The notes under the pieces: model-generated | What the model was told of the DNA's origin: nothing | The model's database searches: none | What the model saw: the letters and a program-made list of their open reading frames with translations, nothing else | DNA from: Guptibacillus hwajinpoensis | Lineage (GTDB): Bacteria > Bacillota > Bacilli > Bacillales > Guptibacillaceae | Length of the DNA stretch: 64,000 nucleotides | Strand: one strand, 5' to 3' | Assembly: GCF_029277305.1 (NCBI RefSeq) | Contig: NZ_CP119526.1 | Shown: positions 54,463 to 64,000 of the stretch, one piece after another | How positions within the stretch are numbered: the stretch's first letter is position 1 | How the letters are laid out: every line of letters starts with the position of its first letter | Translations under genes and position numbers: made by a program

Positions 54463-55623
54463 TTACTTCTTAAGAAGCTTTTTTACAACAATTACTGTTT
54501 TATTAAAAAATACTTTTCTTTTAGTTAACACGTGGTTTTCATAGCCTTGATATTCGCATTTATTTAAATTCTTTAAACCTGTATTTATCATCTCTTTGAT
54601 ATTTACATCACCGTTAATCAATATATACTCACTAAAGGCATGTAATAACCATGCATCTGACCTTGGGTAATAGCAATCTTCTACAATTTCACCTGTTCTC
54701 TTTATTACAGGATAAAAATAAGACCTTTTATTCCACATTTTTTCATACATAAAGTTTTTAATATCGTTCGTTAACTTTTGATTATTCCAATAGAGTGAAC
54801 AAGCTAGTAAAGCACAATATCCCCAAGTATGAATATCACTGGAAGCCTTATCTTTTACTTCAATATAAGGTACAGCAAGTGACTTGTTAAGTTTGTCCTT
54901 TAGATAATTGGATACACATTCAATAATCTCTTTGTTATCCTCATTGTCATAAAACTGATCAATGCATTGATGGAAGAACAATTGTTGGGCAATATGATAA
55001 TTATCTACCTTTATATAGAAAGGGTCGCCCATTAGCTTTTTATCAAAGTAATTCCAATGTCCACTTTGGCCTTCTTTGATTAACTCATCGTTCATGAACA
55101 GAAGCATACCATCACACATTTCTTTTACACTTTCATCCTTAAAGACATACATATAGTAAGCTAATGTTGCAACTGTAAATGTAATTGCATTTGTTATATG
55201 AACTTCCTTATATGAACAAGGGGCATAAGGAATAACCCAGTAATTATTTCCAATCTTATATGAGTAGTTTTTAACCCAGTTTATCCCCTTCAATATTGCC
55301 TGTTTCACAGAATCATCTTGATATACACTGTAATATTTGATAAGTGCATATATAGACAATATTTCAGGTGCTGTAGATTCTTTTTGATGTTGTTTATTCA
55401 TGTTTTTTCCAAAAGAAAAATTATATCCAATATCAAATCCGCCATCTTCAAGCTGCGTTTTAATAATTAGCTTTGCAATCTCCTGTGATTGTATTTTATA
55501 TGTTTCATCCCCATATTTTAAATCCATATTTATTGTAGTAAATAATGCTTCATATAAAGTTTGAGAACTTAGAATATTAGCAACGGGCTTATTTACAAAT
55601 TTCAGTATATTATCTTTAATCAT
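54463..55623 (-). CDS. Toroid-fold protein of the polysaccharide cluster
   Basis: 386 residues with repeating alpha-alpha hairpins (QLEDGGFDIGYNF, LKGINWVKNYSYKI, LWNKRSYFYPV-like segments) suggestive of an (alpha/alpha)6 toroid as in glycoside hydrolases, lyases or C5-epimerases. No catalytic motif can be named with confidence. It is encoded between glycosyltransferase genes, so it likely modifies or trims the polysaccharide or handles a lipid-linked intermediate. Confidence 0.55.
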   Translation of the reverse strand: MIKDNILKFVNKPVANILSSQTLYEALFTTINMDLKYGDETYKIQSQEIAKLIIKTQLEDGGFDIGYNFSFGKNMNKQHQKESTAPEILSIYALIKYYSVYQDDSVKQAILKGINWVKNYSYKIGNNYWVIPYAPCSYKEVHITNAITFTVATLAYYMYVFKDESVKEMCDGMLLFMNDELIKEGQSGHWNYFDKKLMGDPFYIKVDNYHIAQQLFFHQCIDQFYDNEDNKEIIECVSNYLKDKLNKSLAVPYIEVKDKASSDIHTWGYCALLACSLYWNNQKLTNDIKNFMYEKMWNKRSYFYPVIKRTGEIVEDCYYPRSDAWLLHAFSEYILINGDVNIKEMINTGLKNLNKCEYQGYENHVLTKRKVFFNKTVIVVKKLLKK

Positions 55624-55854
55624 AGTTCCTCCTCATAAACATTTGAGATGACTTTATTAATTCCTACTTTACTATTGTTTAATATATATATATATTTCTT
55701 TTGGTAAAAAAATTAAGGACGCTCAGTAACACTATTTAATGTAATTTTATAACAAACAAAAGAAAGCTCCCTTTGCAATCTAGTAACTCATAACAAAATA
55801 AGATAATCTTTTATCTAACCTGATACTCAAAAATAAGTGCATATGATATTAACC

Positions 55855-57288
55855 CTACCTAATAATTAATTCTTTGATACTTGCTCTATTAAAGTAAATG
55901 TACGTAACTAGAAATAGTATTGTTATTAAAATTTCATAGAACACTGAGAAATCTAGTAAATTACTAAATAAAATTAGGAATATTGCCATGATTGAATAGA
56001 AGAAGTAATTTCCAGGTAATTCAATATTGTATTTTTCCTTTTTAAGGTAGAAAAGACACATTGTAATAATTAAAACATTTGTAAGACCCTTTGCAATTAC
56101 TAGTCCTTCTACACCTAGCAAAGACATTAAAGGGAACATCACTGCAAGCTGAACAATAACCGATATAGTACTTATTACAAAATATTGTTTAGATCTTCCT
56201 AATGCAAAAAGACAATTATTTAATACCATTCCGGGAACTCCGATTATGATAATACCCATGAATATTTTTAAAACATTCGAGAATTCAAGATAGTCTTTTC
56301 CAAATAGTAATTGGATAATGAGTCCAGCATTTAGGATTACAACAAATATAATCGGTACTACTACTAGTAAATTTCTATTTAACAAGCTTCGACAAAGCTC
56401 ATTTGCATTTTCTTTTCGAAGTTCTCTACAGAAATAAAGGTAGAACGTGGAATTGTAAATATTAGGAAGTAATTTAACCATAGTAGATACTTTAAACATT
56501 AAATAATATCCACCTAACACAGCAACACCTAGTGAATTTAGGATGAGAATCTGGTCAATCCTGTCAAAAAGAAAGGCAACTATTGTAGAGGCATGTAGGA
56601 AAATAGTATATTTAAAGAATTTGTATTCCGAGCTCTTTATTCCTTTAATATTTGGCAAACTAAAATTCAACTGAAAAATAGTAACCGGAATAATGAGAAT
56701 ATAACTAATTATCATTCCATAGTAGAATACATTTTGCATATTTTCCATAGGATTAACAAAGATAAAAATGGTTGCAAATAACATTACAAAATGAAAAAGC
56801 TTAACTCCTATTGAGTAGTTTAAAAATTGTTCTTGCTCTTTTTGGAAAGAAAGCAATATATTATGAAGTACTATTAGTACTCCAACAACGTACATTAAAA
56901 ACGATGTATTAGAATTTGAGCCTATTATTAATTTTATAATATCTATATTCAGTAATCTTAAAACACCAGCAAATACTAGAAAATAACCTATGCAAATGCC
57001 GATATAGTATAATATAAAGCTTTTTTTTGAGTTATTCCCTTTAAAATCTGAGAGTAATTTTACAATCGCAGTTTCCCCGCCAAAAAGAAAAAACGTTACA
57101 ATGGCATTATAAAATAGTTCTACCACACCTAGAGTTCCTGCTGCTTCAGGAGAGACTCTACTAATTAACATAGAAGTTAAGAGCTGTATTGGAATAGCAG
57201 ACAATGAGATTAATAAAATTATCTTTGCACCTTTACTATATTTAACTTCTTTTGATTGATTTTGAATGGTACTCACCTCTAATTCCAA
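55855..57288 (-). CDS. Polysaccharide flippase (Wzx/MurJ-like)
   Basis: About 477 residues with 12-14 predicted membrane helices, in the MATE/MOP superfamily pattern (SRVSPEAAGTLGVVELFYNA early in the protein). It would flip the lipid-linked repeat unit. The start is uncertain: TTG 57288 or a nearby GTG; it overlaps the upstream glycosyltransferase by 47 bp. Confidence 0.85.
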   Translation of the reverse strand: MELEVSTIQNQSKEVKYSKGAKIILLISLSAIPIQLLTSMLISRVSPEAAGTLGVVELFYNAIVTFFLFGGETAIVKLLSDFKGNNSKKSFILYYIGICIGYFLVFAGVLRLLNIDIIKLIIGSNSNTSFLMYVVGVLIVLHNILLSFQKEQEQFLNYSIGVKLFHFVMLFATIFIFVNPMENMQNVFYYGMIISYILIIPVTIFQLNFSLPNIKGIKSSEYKFFKYTIFLHASTIVAFLFDRIDQILILNSLGVAVLGGYYLMFKVSTMVKLLPNIYNSTFYLYFCRELRKENANELCRSLLNRNLLVVVPIIFVVILNAGLIIQLLFGKDYLEFSNVLKIFMGIIIIGVPGMVLNNCLFALGRSKQYFVISTISVIVQLAVMFPLMSLLGVEGLVIAKGLTNVLIITMCLFYLKKEKYNIELPGNYFFYSIMAIFLILFSNLLDFSVFYEILITILFLVTYIYFNRASIKELIIR

Positions 57289-58237
57289 ATGCTAAAAATA
57301 ATGGCATGTCTAGACCTAACTTAATTATTTTATATAAGAACTGATATCTTTTTTCGTAATAGGATAGATTTACTTCCCTCATTTGATTCTTTATCTTATT
57401 TTTAATTGTTTTTCTGTAAAGTTTATAACCGGGTATAATTTTATATTGCTCCGCTAGTAGTTTTATAATCTGAATATACGATGCAAAACTATAGTTACTA
57501 ACTCCTATTGGGTATTTGTCACCATATTTTTCTCTCAATGAGGTTATAACTTTCTCTCTAATTTCATATAATTCCAAGCCCTCGTGCCCTGTTGATAGAG
57601 AATTGACTGTTTTCACATACTTATAGACCATTAAATCTGTAAAGAGAATTTTGTTCGCTTTCTCGATACAAGAAATAGTAAAAATTAATTCTTCAGAATC
57701 AACAATAGTTTCATCAAATTTTATATCATAATCCTGTAATATACCTCTTTTAATCAACTTGAATTGGCCCCATGGCAAATTCCAAGATAAAGTATTCGTG
57801 ATGATATCTTTTTTGTCCAGTCCATTAAATTTATCTAATAGAAATCTTCTTAGTGAATTTCCATCTTGATCAACCTGTTCAAAATTGTAATAAATAATAT
57901 CGGCATTCAAATTTAAGCTCGTATCAATTAATTTTTCCAACTCAGATGATTTAAGATAATCATCTGAGTCCAAAAACATTATGTACTTGCCTTGAGCATG
58001 ACTAATTCCATTATTCCTTGCAGCACCCGGACCGCTATTTTCTTGGTAGAAATATTTAAATTTAGAATTTCCACTTGTGAATTTTGTGCAAATTTCACAA
58101 GTGGAATCACTAGAACCATCGTCAATTAAAATGACCTCTATAGGCTTATTAATACATATGGAATCCAGGCATTTAGCGATTGTATTATTAGCATTATACA
58201 TGGGGATAATAATTGATAAATCAAAAGTACTATTCAT
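57242..58237 (-). CDS. Glycosyltransferase family 2
   Basis: About 331 residues. The GT-A motifs LSIIIPMYNAN, EVILIDDGSSDST and MFLDSDDYL (DxD) are clear within the first 110 residues. ATG 58237 is chosen because the family motif starts directly after it; the frame extends 19 codons further upstream into the previous gene. Confidence 0.92.
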   Translation of the reverse strand: MNSTFDLSIIIPMYNANNTIAKCLDSICINKPIEVILIDDGSSDSTCEICTKFTSGNSKFKYFYQENSGPGAARNNGISHAQGKYIMFLDSDDYLKSSELEKLIDTSLNLNADIIYYNFEQVDQDGNSLRRFLLDKFNGLDKKDIITNTLSWNLPWGQFKLIKRGILQDYDIKFDETIVDSEELIFTISCIEKANKILFTDLMVYKYVKTVNSLSTGHEGLELYEIREKVITSLREKYGDKYPIGVSNYSFASYIQIIKLLAEQYKIIPGYKLYRKTIKNKIKNQMREVNLSYYEKRYQFLYKIIKLGLDMPLFLAFGIRGEYHSKSIKRS

Positions 58238-58244
58238 TCCTTTT

Positions 58245-59564
58245 TTATAACCTCCAATAACTATATCCACTTTCTTCTGGTTGTTTTTTATCAAACATCC
58301 CTTTTACATCAACTAATATTTTATTTTCGTTATTCTCCAAAGCATACATACCTTCTATTTCGCTCCACTTCAACTCTTTAAACTCCTGATGTGTTACAGC
58401 AAAAACTAGACAGTCTGCATCTTTAATATCAGTCATATCTCTTAATTCAACACCATACTCATGTTGCGCATGTTCTTTACTAGCCCATGGATCAACAATA
58501 ATAGGTTCGATACCATATTCTCTTAATCTAGTAATAATATCTTCTACTTTGGAATTTCTTATATCAGGACAATTTTCCTTAAAGGTTAATCCAAAAATAA
58601 CTACTTTTGCTTGCTTAACGAGTTTATTTGCTAAGACAAGTTTCTTTATGATAGAGTCCGCCACAAACGCACCCATTCCATCGTTCACTTTTCTTCCTGA
58701 TAAAATGATTTGACTATGGTATCCTAGATTTTCTGCTTGGTAAACAAAATAGTATGGATCTACACCAATACAATGCCCTCCTACTAGTCCAGGTCTAAAG
58801 TTCAAAGCATTCCATTTAGTATTCATTGCCTCGACCACTTCGTTTGTATCAATTCCCATACGATCAAATACCATTGCAATCTCATTCATGAACGCAATAT
58901 TAATGTCACGTTGGCTATTTTCTATTACTTTCGCCGCTTCTGCAACTTTGATTGTTGGTGCTCTGTGAACACCCGCTTCAATAACAATCTCATATACACT
59001 AGCAATTTCTTTTAGAGAATCTTCATCCATACCTGATACAATTTTAATAATATCCTCTAGTGTATGAACTTTATCTCCCGGGTTTATTCTCTCAGGTGAA
59101 TAACCAACTTTAAAATCATCTCCGCATTTTAAACCTGATACTTCTTCAAGTATTGGAATACAAATATCTTCTGTTACTCCAGGGTAGACTGTAGATTCAT
59201 AAACTACTATTGAACCTTTCGTAAGGTTACGCCCGATAATTTCACTAGCACCAATAACCGGGGACAAGTCGGGCGTTTTATCTAGGTTAATAGGAGTTGG
59301 GACTGCAACTATATGAAATTTTGCTTCCTTTATTTTTTGTTCATCTAATGTAAATTCAACTTTAGTATTTCTAATTACATCATTACCAACTTCATTCGTT
59401 GGATCAATCCCCTGATTTAGCAAGTTTATCTTTTCTTCGCTTATATCAAATCCAATTACGTTTACTTTCCTGGCAAAGGAAATTGCAATGGGCATCCCTA
59501 CATACCCCATACCAATAACAGCTATCTTCTCTTCTTTATTTAATAACTTTTCAAATAGCATCAT
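58245..59564 (-). CDS. UDP-sugar 6-dehydrogenase (WecC/TviB type)
   Basis: 439 residues with three domains: the N-terminal NAD fold KIAVIGMGYVGMPIAISFAR, the catalytic Cys region RPGLVGGHCIGVDPYYF, and the C-terminal UDP-binding domain (VVIFGLTFKENCPDIRNSKV). It oxidises a UDP-N-acetylhexosamine to the uronic acid (UDP-ManNAcA or GalNAcA type). Part of the same operon; it provides an acidic sugar for the polymer. Confidence 0.93.
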   Translation of the reverse strand: MMLFEKLLNKEEKIAVIGMGYVGMPIAISFARKVNVIGFDISEEKINLLNQGIDPTNEVGNDVIRNTKVEFTLDEQKIKEAKFHIVAVPTPINLDKTPDLSPVIGASEIIGRNLTKGSIVVYESTVYPGVTEDICIPILEEVSGLKCGDDFKVGYSPERINPGDKVHTLEDIIKIVSGMDEDSLKEIASVYEIVIEAGVHRAPTIKVAEAAKVIENSQRDINIAFMNEIAMVFDRMGIDTNEVVEAMNTKWNALNFRPGLVGGHCIGVDPYYFVYQAENLGYHSQIILSGRKVNDGMGAFVADSIIKKLVLANKLVKQAKVVIFGLTFKENCPDIRNSKVEDIITRLREYGIEPIIVDPWASKEHAQHEYGVELRDMTDIKDADCLVFAVTHQEFKELKWSEIEGMYALENNENKILVDVKGMFDKKQPEESGYSYWRL

Positions 59565-59593
59565 CGTTTTACACCATCCAATTTACATTTTTT

Positions 59594-60733
59594 CTATATT
59601 CTTGAATAGATAGTTTTCATTATTTTTTGAACATTAACTAATTCGAATTTTTTGATATATTCCACATTTCTATTTTTAAATTGTTCTTTCAAAGAATAGT
59701 CAGACATAACTTTCTCTATGGCAATTACGTATCCATGAACGTCTGAATGAGATACTAAAAATCCACCTTCCCCATTACTTATTAAGTCCGTATTCCCTCT
59801 TATCTTCGAAGCAACTACTGGTAGCCCTGTTGAGATTGCCTCCATTAGCGCTACTGGCAGCCCTTCTTGCAAAGAAGGGAAAACAAATAAATCTGCAGCT
59901 TTATATATGTCCGAAACATCCGTACGATATCCAAGGAAGAAAACTTGATCTTCTACTTGATTATCTTTTGCCAACTTTATTAATTCAGCTTCTAGTTGGC
60001 CTCTTCCACAGATATAATACTTTACATTCGGGTTGGCTAACTTAGCTAAAGCCTTAATCACGACACTGTGATTTTTTCTTTCAATAAGCTCTCCTACTGA
60101 AAGTAGTACCGTATCTGTACTAGCAACACCCATTTCAGTTCTTTTAGACTCTCTATCAATTGAACTGCCACCAAATTTTTTAGTATCAATACCAATACCA
60201 GGTATATAGGTAATATCCTTTGCTTTAAACTTTTTATTAGCAATATCGTGGTCTTCTTTATTAATGGTAATTAATATATCTGTGTATTTAGAAAGATAGT
60301 GTTCAATCGGATAATACAACAACCAATTTATAAGCGGAGCACTTTTAAAGAAATGAAAGCCATGAGCAGTATATATTACTTTAGTTCTTGTACTTCGAGA
60401 TACTAGTCTTCCGATTACACCACCGATAGGCGAATGACAGTGTATAAAATTATATTTTTTTTCCTGAAGTAGCTTTTTAAGTTGTTTATACGCAGTGACA
60501 TTTAATCTTACTTTGGTAATATTCCTTGCAAAATCTATTTGGAAATAATCAATATTTAGTTGTCTTAATTCTTCTTTAAAATCATTCACTCTTTGCTCCG
60601 AGCTAGTATTTCCTTCTTTCATGTTACAAGCTACATCTACTTTATAACCCATTTCTTGAAGAAGTTTTATATTAGGCATATTAAATTGATCTAACATTGA
60701 GGATACAGAAGCTAACATTAATACTCTTCTCAT
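59594..60733 (-). CDS. Glycosyltransferase family 4 (EpsD-like)
   Basis: 379 residues. Early INFIHCHSPIGG-like segment, KVIYTAHGFHFF, then VGELIERKNHSVV and FVFPSLQEGLPVALMEAISTG with the EX7E motif. Similar to EpsD-type transferases of Bacillus biofilm operons. Ends 29 bp before the dehydrogenase gene. Confidence 0.92.
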   Translation of the reverse strand: MRRVLMLASVSSMLDQFNMPNIKLLQEMGYKVDVACNMKEGNTSSEQRVNDFKEELRQLNIDYFQIDFARNITKVRLNVTAYKQLKKLLQEKKYNFIHCHSPIGGVIGRLVSRSTRTKVIYTAHGFHFFKSAPLINWLLYYPIEHYLSKYTDILITINKEDHDIANKKFKAKDITYIPGIGIDTKKFGGSSIDRESKRTEMGVASTDTVLLSVGELIERKNHSVVIKALAKLANPNVKYYICGRGQLEAELIKLAKDNQVEDQVFFLGYRTDVSDIYKAADLFVFPSLQEGLPVALMEAISTGLPVVASKIRGNTDLISNGEGGFLVSHSDVHGYVIAIEKVMSDYSLKEQFKNRNVEYIKKFELVNVQKIMKTIYSRI

Positions 60734-60740
60734 AATTAAA

Positions 60741-61628
60741 CTATCCTTCCGTTTGTTTCACAGACTCTTCCAATGAACTTATTCTATAATTACCCTTTTC
60801 ATAAAAACTTAGAGATTTATCATATACTAAATTTCCAAATGCCTTATTTACTAATTCACTAGGTTTACCTGGAATATAACCGATAAGTCTAACAAAAACA
60901 TTTAATAGGCTCGTTATCCAAATCTTCTTTCCGTGGCACATTGCAATTAATTTTACTAATTCTGATGTTTTTACATATTCTTTATTTTGAGGAAAAAACG
61001 TCCCATTTTCTTTATTGTCTATAATTAAACGAATAAATTCACATAGGTTATTAATAAATAACATTGATCTCTCATTTTTCACATCCGGAAAAACAGGTAA
61101 TTTTTTAGCTAACTTTGCAAGTAACGGATAATTACCTTTGCTATTTTTACCATAAATCATTGGCGGTCGAATAATTGCGACCTTAAAGTTTTCCGAAGTT
61201 AATAGTGCTAATCCCTTTTCCGCTTGCAACTTACTATCACCATAAAAGTTTGTTGGTTTAGGAACTGTATCTTTTGTAATAATTTTAGCTTCTTTAATAG
61301 AACTACTAATATCATATACAATAATTGAACTCATAAATAGTAATTGTCCAACTCCATCTTCCTTTGCCTTCTTTGCAACCTCTAGAGTTAAGTCAGTGTT
61401 TACTTTGTAATACTGTCGTTTTCTTTCTTCCGAAACATTCCCAACATCTGCATGTGCTATCCCAGCCACATGCAGAATCACATCGTACTCAGAGAAACTT
61501 TTTTCCCTCCACCTACTATCTCTCAAGCTGATAGTGCTGATGTTATAAAGACCTGGGAACTGCTCCATCCATTCTTTAAAACCAGAACCTACATAACTAT
61601 TTACACCTGTTATTAGTATTTTTTTCAT
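60741..61628 (-). CDS. NAD-dependent epimerase/dehydratase (SDR)
   Basis: 295 residues of the extended SDR family. ILITGVNSYVGSGF is the Rossmann loop; the catalytic Tyr-Lys is seen in NFYGDSKLQAEKGL. Likely a UDP-sugar 4-epimerase or reductase working on the product of the CapD-like dehydratase. Overlaps the sugar-transferase stop (ATGA). Confidence 0.88.
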   Translation of the reverse strand: MKKILITGVNSYVGSGFKEWMEQFPGLYNISTISLRDSRWREKSFSEYDVILHVAGIAHADVGNVSEERKRQYYKVNTDLTLEVAKKAKEDGVGQLLFMSSIIVYDISSSIKEAKIITKDTVPKPTNFYGDSKLQAEKGLALLTSENFKVAIIRPPMIYGKNSKGNYPLLAKLAKKLPVFPDVKNERSMLFINNLCEFIRLIIDNKENGTFFPQNKEYVKTSELVKLIAMCHGKKIWITSLLNVFVRLIGYIPGKPSELVNKAFGNLVYDKSLSFYEKGNYRISSLEESVKQTEG

Positions 61629-62254
61629 TTCGAAACGTTCTCCCTTGATATCTCAGAGTGCTTTTTAGCTCCAGTACCACCTTCCAAAACCCCATCGCGC
61701 TTTAATACACTCAAAATGGTTCCATAGAAGCACTTAACATCCAGCAAGAAACTAATTCTCTCAACATACTCCCCATCCAACTTGGCCTTAACCTCAATAG
61801 CCAACTCATCTCTCCCATTAATCTGCGCCCACCCAGTCAAACCAGGAGGCACATCATTAGCTCCATACTTATCACGCTCTTTAATAAGGTCATACTGATT
61901 CCAAAGGGCGGGGCGAGGACCTATCACCGACATCTGACCAGTCAATATATTAAAGATCTGCGGAAGTTCATCTAAACTAGTCTTCCTCATAAACTTCCCT
62001 ACCTTAGTTATATACTGTTCCGGATTCTCTAGTAAGTGAGTAGGAGTGTCCTTTGGCGTATCAACCCTCATCGTGCGGAACTTTAATATACTGAAATGCT
62101 TTTTATGAATACCTACACGTTTCTGTTTAAAGAGAACTGGACCTTTTGATTCTGCCTTAATTGCAATAATTAAAACGATAAATACGGGTGATAATATCAC
62201 AATACCTATTGAAGAAAGAACAATATCCATTACTTTTTTAACTTTCATATACAT
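61625..62254 (-). CDS. Undecaprenyl-phosphate sugar phosphotransferase
   Basis: 209 residues with one N-terminal membrane helix (VMDIVLSSIGIVILSPVFIV) and the bacterial sugar transferase motifs GPVLFKQKRVG, KFRTMR, RKTSLDELPQIFN, MSVIGPRPA and PPGLTGWAQINGR. It starts the repeat unit by moving a sugar-1-phosphate to undecaprenyl phosphate. Confidence 0.95.
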   Translation of the reverse strand: MYMKVKKVMDIVLSSIGIVILSPVFIVLIIAIKAESKGPVLFKQKRVGIHKKHFSILKFRTMRVDTPKDTPTHLLENPEQYITKVGKFMRKTSLDELPQIFNILTGQMSVIGPRPALWNQYDLIKERDKYGANDVPPGLTGWAQINGRDELAIEVKAKLDGEYVERISFLLDVKCFYGTILSVLKRDGVLEGGTGAKKHSEISRENVSK

Positions 62255-62387
62255 ATGTAACTCTCCTTCTAAGTCAGTTAGTTGGGTAATTGCTAGTTCT
62301 AAGATAGTTTTTCTATCAATCTAGCAACTAACCAAGTACCCCACTATTTTGTCTATCTTTAAATTACACTTAACTTCTTATTGTTAA

Positions 62388-62427
62388 AGGTGTTAAGTGC
62401 ACGTAAATCTGAGTGTACTTAACACCT
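62388..62427 (-). other. Hairpin between capD-like and sugar-transferase genes
   Basis: AGGTGTTAAGT pairs with ACTTAACACCT around an 18-nt loop; no T-run follows, so it may be a processing site or attenuator. The 62255-62463 gap otherwise contains no gene. Confidence 0.55.
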
Positions 62428-62463
62428 ATATATAATAACTAGTTGAAAATTAGTAAGAGTAGT

Positions 62464-64000
62464 TTATTTCGCATATAACATTTCCTTTTCAGAATTGACC
62501 CTATTATGCGCAATATCCAAAGCCCTTTCTCTAACACCCAGCTTATCCATATACTCAAACCGCTTAACAAAATCCATCACAACGCTCAAATCCGCATTAA
62601 TCGACTTCCCAACATAAATCTTAGGATAAATCTGCTCATCATGAACCTCATCTTTCCCAAGAAGCTCCTCATACAACTTCTCTCCAGGTCTCACACCCGC
62701 AAACTTAATCCCAATCTCATCAACTGAGAAACCGGAAAGCTTGATGAGATTCTCCGCTAGATCAACAATCTTAACCGGCTCACCCATATCAAGTACAAAG
62801 ATCTCTCCGCCTCGTGCCATAGCACCAGCCTGAATCACTAGTCTTGATGCTTCTGGGATCGTCATAAAGTAACGAACCATATCCGGATGCGTAACCGTCA
62901 CCGGTCCACCTGTTTGAATCTGCTTCTTAAATAGTGGAATCACACTCCCACGACTACCAAGTACATTACCGAATCGAACAGCAACAAAGCGTGTGGCACT
63001 AATGTTATCCATCTGCTGCACGATCATTTCCGCAAGACGCTTCGTCGCACCCATGACGCTTGTTGGATTAACGGCTTTATCAGTAGAGACCATTACGAAG
63101 GTATCAACATCCGCATCACTTGCTGCTTCGGCCACATTTTTTGTACCGATAACGTTGTTTTTCACCGATTCATGCGGGTTTGCTTCCATTAAAGGAACGT
63201 GTTTATGTGCTGCTGCGTGATACACAACATTTGGACGATGAAGCTTCATCACTTCACCAAGACGTTCTCGATCTTGAACATCCGCTATGACTGGAATGAA
63301 GGTAATGGCGTCACCGTACGTATTTTTTAATTCCATTTCAATTGTATAGATACTATTTTCTCCATGACCGAGTAAAACAATTTGATCAGGGTTGAATTTT
63401 GAAACCTGGCGACAGATCTCAGAACCGATTGATCCACCGGCACCTGTGACAAGTACCGTTTTTCCTGTTAACGTTTCTGCGATGTTTTCCGTATCCAATT
63501 TAATTGGCTCTCGACCAAGTAAATCTTCAACTTTCACATCACGGAAGCTGTTAATCGAGACTTTACCAGTCATTAAATCTTCAATCATTGGAATGATTTG
63601 CGTCTTCGCAGCTGTTTTAGAACATTCTTCATAGATGCGCTTCATTTCAATTTTAGATAGAGAAGGTATTGCGATAACAATCGTATCAATTTCCAGTTGT
63701 CTTACTTGGTCTTCAATGTCTTCCGTTGATCCTAGGACAGGAACTCCCATGATTTCTAAGTTCTGCTTGCGGATATCATCATCAATAAAACCAATTGGAT
63801 TAAGGTCAGAATCAACACTTTGTCGCAGCTGTCGAACAATCATCATTCCTGCTGATCCTGCTCCGATCACAAGTACTCGTTTCTTCTTATTCCTTGTATT
63901 CATATATGTATCCCTGAACATTCTCCATGCAAAGCGAGAACCACCAATCAACAACATGTGAAGCATCCACGTAATAGATAATGCGCGGAAGTAGATGTCC
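62464..64000 (-). CDS. NDP-sugar 4,6-dehydratase (CapD/EpsC type), 5' end outside window
   Basis: At least 511 residues visible; the frame is open at the window edge (DIYFRALSITWMLHMLLIGG continues upstream), so the N-terminal membrane region is cut. Domains: membrane helix, CoA-binding-like domain (KRVLVIGAGSAGMMIVRQL), and the SDR dehydratase domain (KTVLVTGAGGSIGSEI, DKAVNPTSVMGATKRLAE replacing the usual YxxxK by MxxxK). It makes UDP-4-keto-6-deoxy-N-acetylhexosamine, first step of the polymer's deoxysugar. Confidence 0.95.
   Translation of the reverse strand, partial: DIYFRALSITWMLHMLLIGGSRFAWRMFRDTYMNTRNKKKRVLVIGAGSAGMMIVRQLRQSVDSDLNPIGFIDDDIRKQNLEIMGVPVLGSTEDIEDQVRQLEIDTIVIAIPSLSKIEMKRIYEECSKTAAKTQIIPMIEDLMTGKVSINSFRDVKVEDLLGREPIKLDTENIAETLTGKTVLVTGAGGSIGSEICRQVSKFNPDQIVLLGHGENSIYTIEMELKNTYGDAITFIPVIADVQDRERLGEVMKLHRPNVVYHAAAHKHVPLMEANPHESVKNNVIGTKNVAEAASDADVDTFVMVSTDKAVNPTSVMGATKRLAEMIVQQMDNISATRFVAVRFGNVLGSRGSVIPLFKKQIQTGGPVTVTHPDMVRYFMTIPEASRLVIQAGAMARGGEIFVLDMGEPVKIVDLAENLIKLSGFSVDEIGIKFAGVRPGEKLYEELLGKDEVHDEQIYPKIYVGKSINADLSVVMDFVKRFEYMDKLGVRERALDIAHNRVNSEKEMLYAK

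Overview
The window is from a low-GC Gram-positive bacterium, most likely a member of the Bacillaceae. Ribosome binding sites are AGGAGG-like, promoters look SigA-type, one gene is a lipobox-bearing solute-binding lipoprotein, a ComP/ComA-like pair is present, and the lanthipeptide closely resembles clausin and epidermin. The genus cannot be fixed from the sequence. Most of the window reads as an accessory region.

Layout. 1-1.5 kb: the end of a lipase-like alpha/beta hydrolase and a small protein with a degenerate HExxH site. 1.6-9 kb: a sugar catabolic operon on the minus strand (binding lipoprotein, two permeases, two Gfo/Idh/MocA dehydrogenases, a TIM-barrel isomerase) controlled by a divergently placed LacI-type regulator; three matching palindromes lie around the promoters. 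9.4-11 kb: a lactate permease gene broken by two single-base shifts. 11-16.2 kb: a secreted beta-helix/Ig-like surface protein and two divergent proteins resembling pore-forming toxins (aerolysin/ETX-MTX2-like and MACPF-like). 16.4-18.2 kb: rmlB and rmlC. 18.4-21 kb: a compact candidate RiPP locus: a 21-residue precursor followed by a strong terminator, an RRE-ThiF (MccB/PaaA-like) adenylating enzyme, and a divergent MFS exporter; a nucleoside-phosphorylase-like gene follows. 22-25 kb: a RAYT transposase lacking its catalytic centre, comM (yifB) with a nonsense codon, and a broken ParB-like gene. 25.5-40.5 kb: a complete class I lanthipeptide cluster (lanRK, lanGEF, lanDCTB, lanA) followed by a ComP/ComA-like two-component system. 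40.7-49 kb: small membrane and secreted proteins, a tandem pair of toxin-like paralogues, and remnants of brnQ and an IS21 istB gene. 50-64 kb: a minus-strand exopolysaccharide/capsule cluster that runs off the window.

The lanthipeptide genes fit together as follows. LanB dehydrates Ser/Thr, LanC closes the rings, LanD decarboxylates the C-terminal Cys to give an AviCys ring, LanT exports the product and LanFEG protects the producer. LanRK probably senses the peptide. Two direct TTGCGG half-sites (the core of the ComA box) upstream of lanA suggest that the neighbouring ComA-like regulator drives the precursor gene. No leader protease gene is visible.

The most striking structural theme is a family of composite repeats of about 120-190 bp: two inverted REP-like palindromes (ends GAATCA/TGATTC, centre GGGACGGTTCT) flanking a central hairpin with a T-run. 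More than a dozen copies are scattered between genes. The hairpin stems differ in sequence between copies but stay paired, with compensatory changes. They look like RAYT-mobilised elements carrying a portable transcription terminator.
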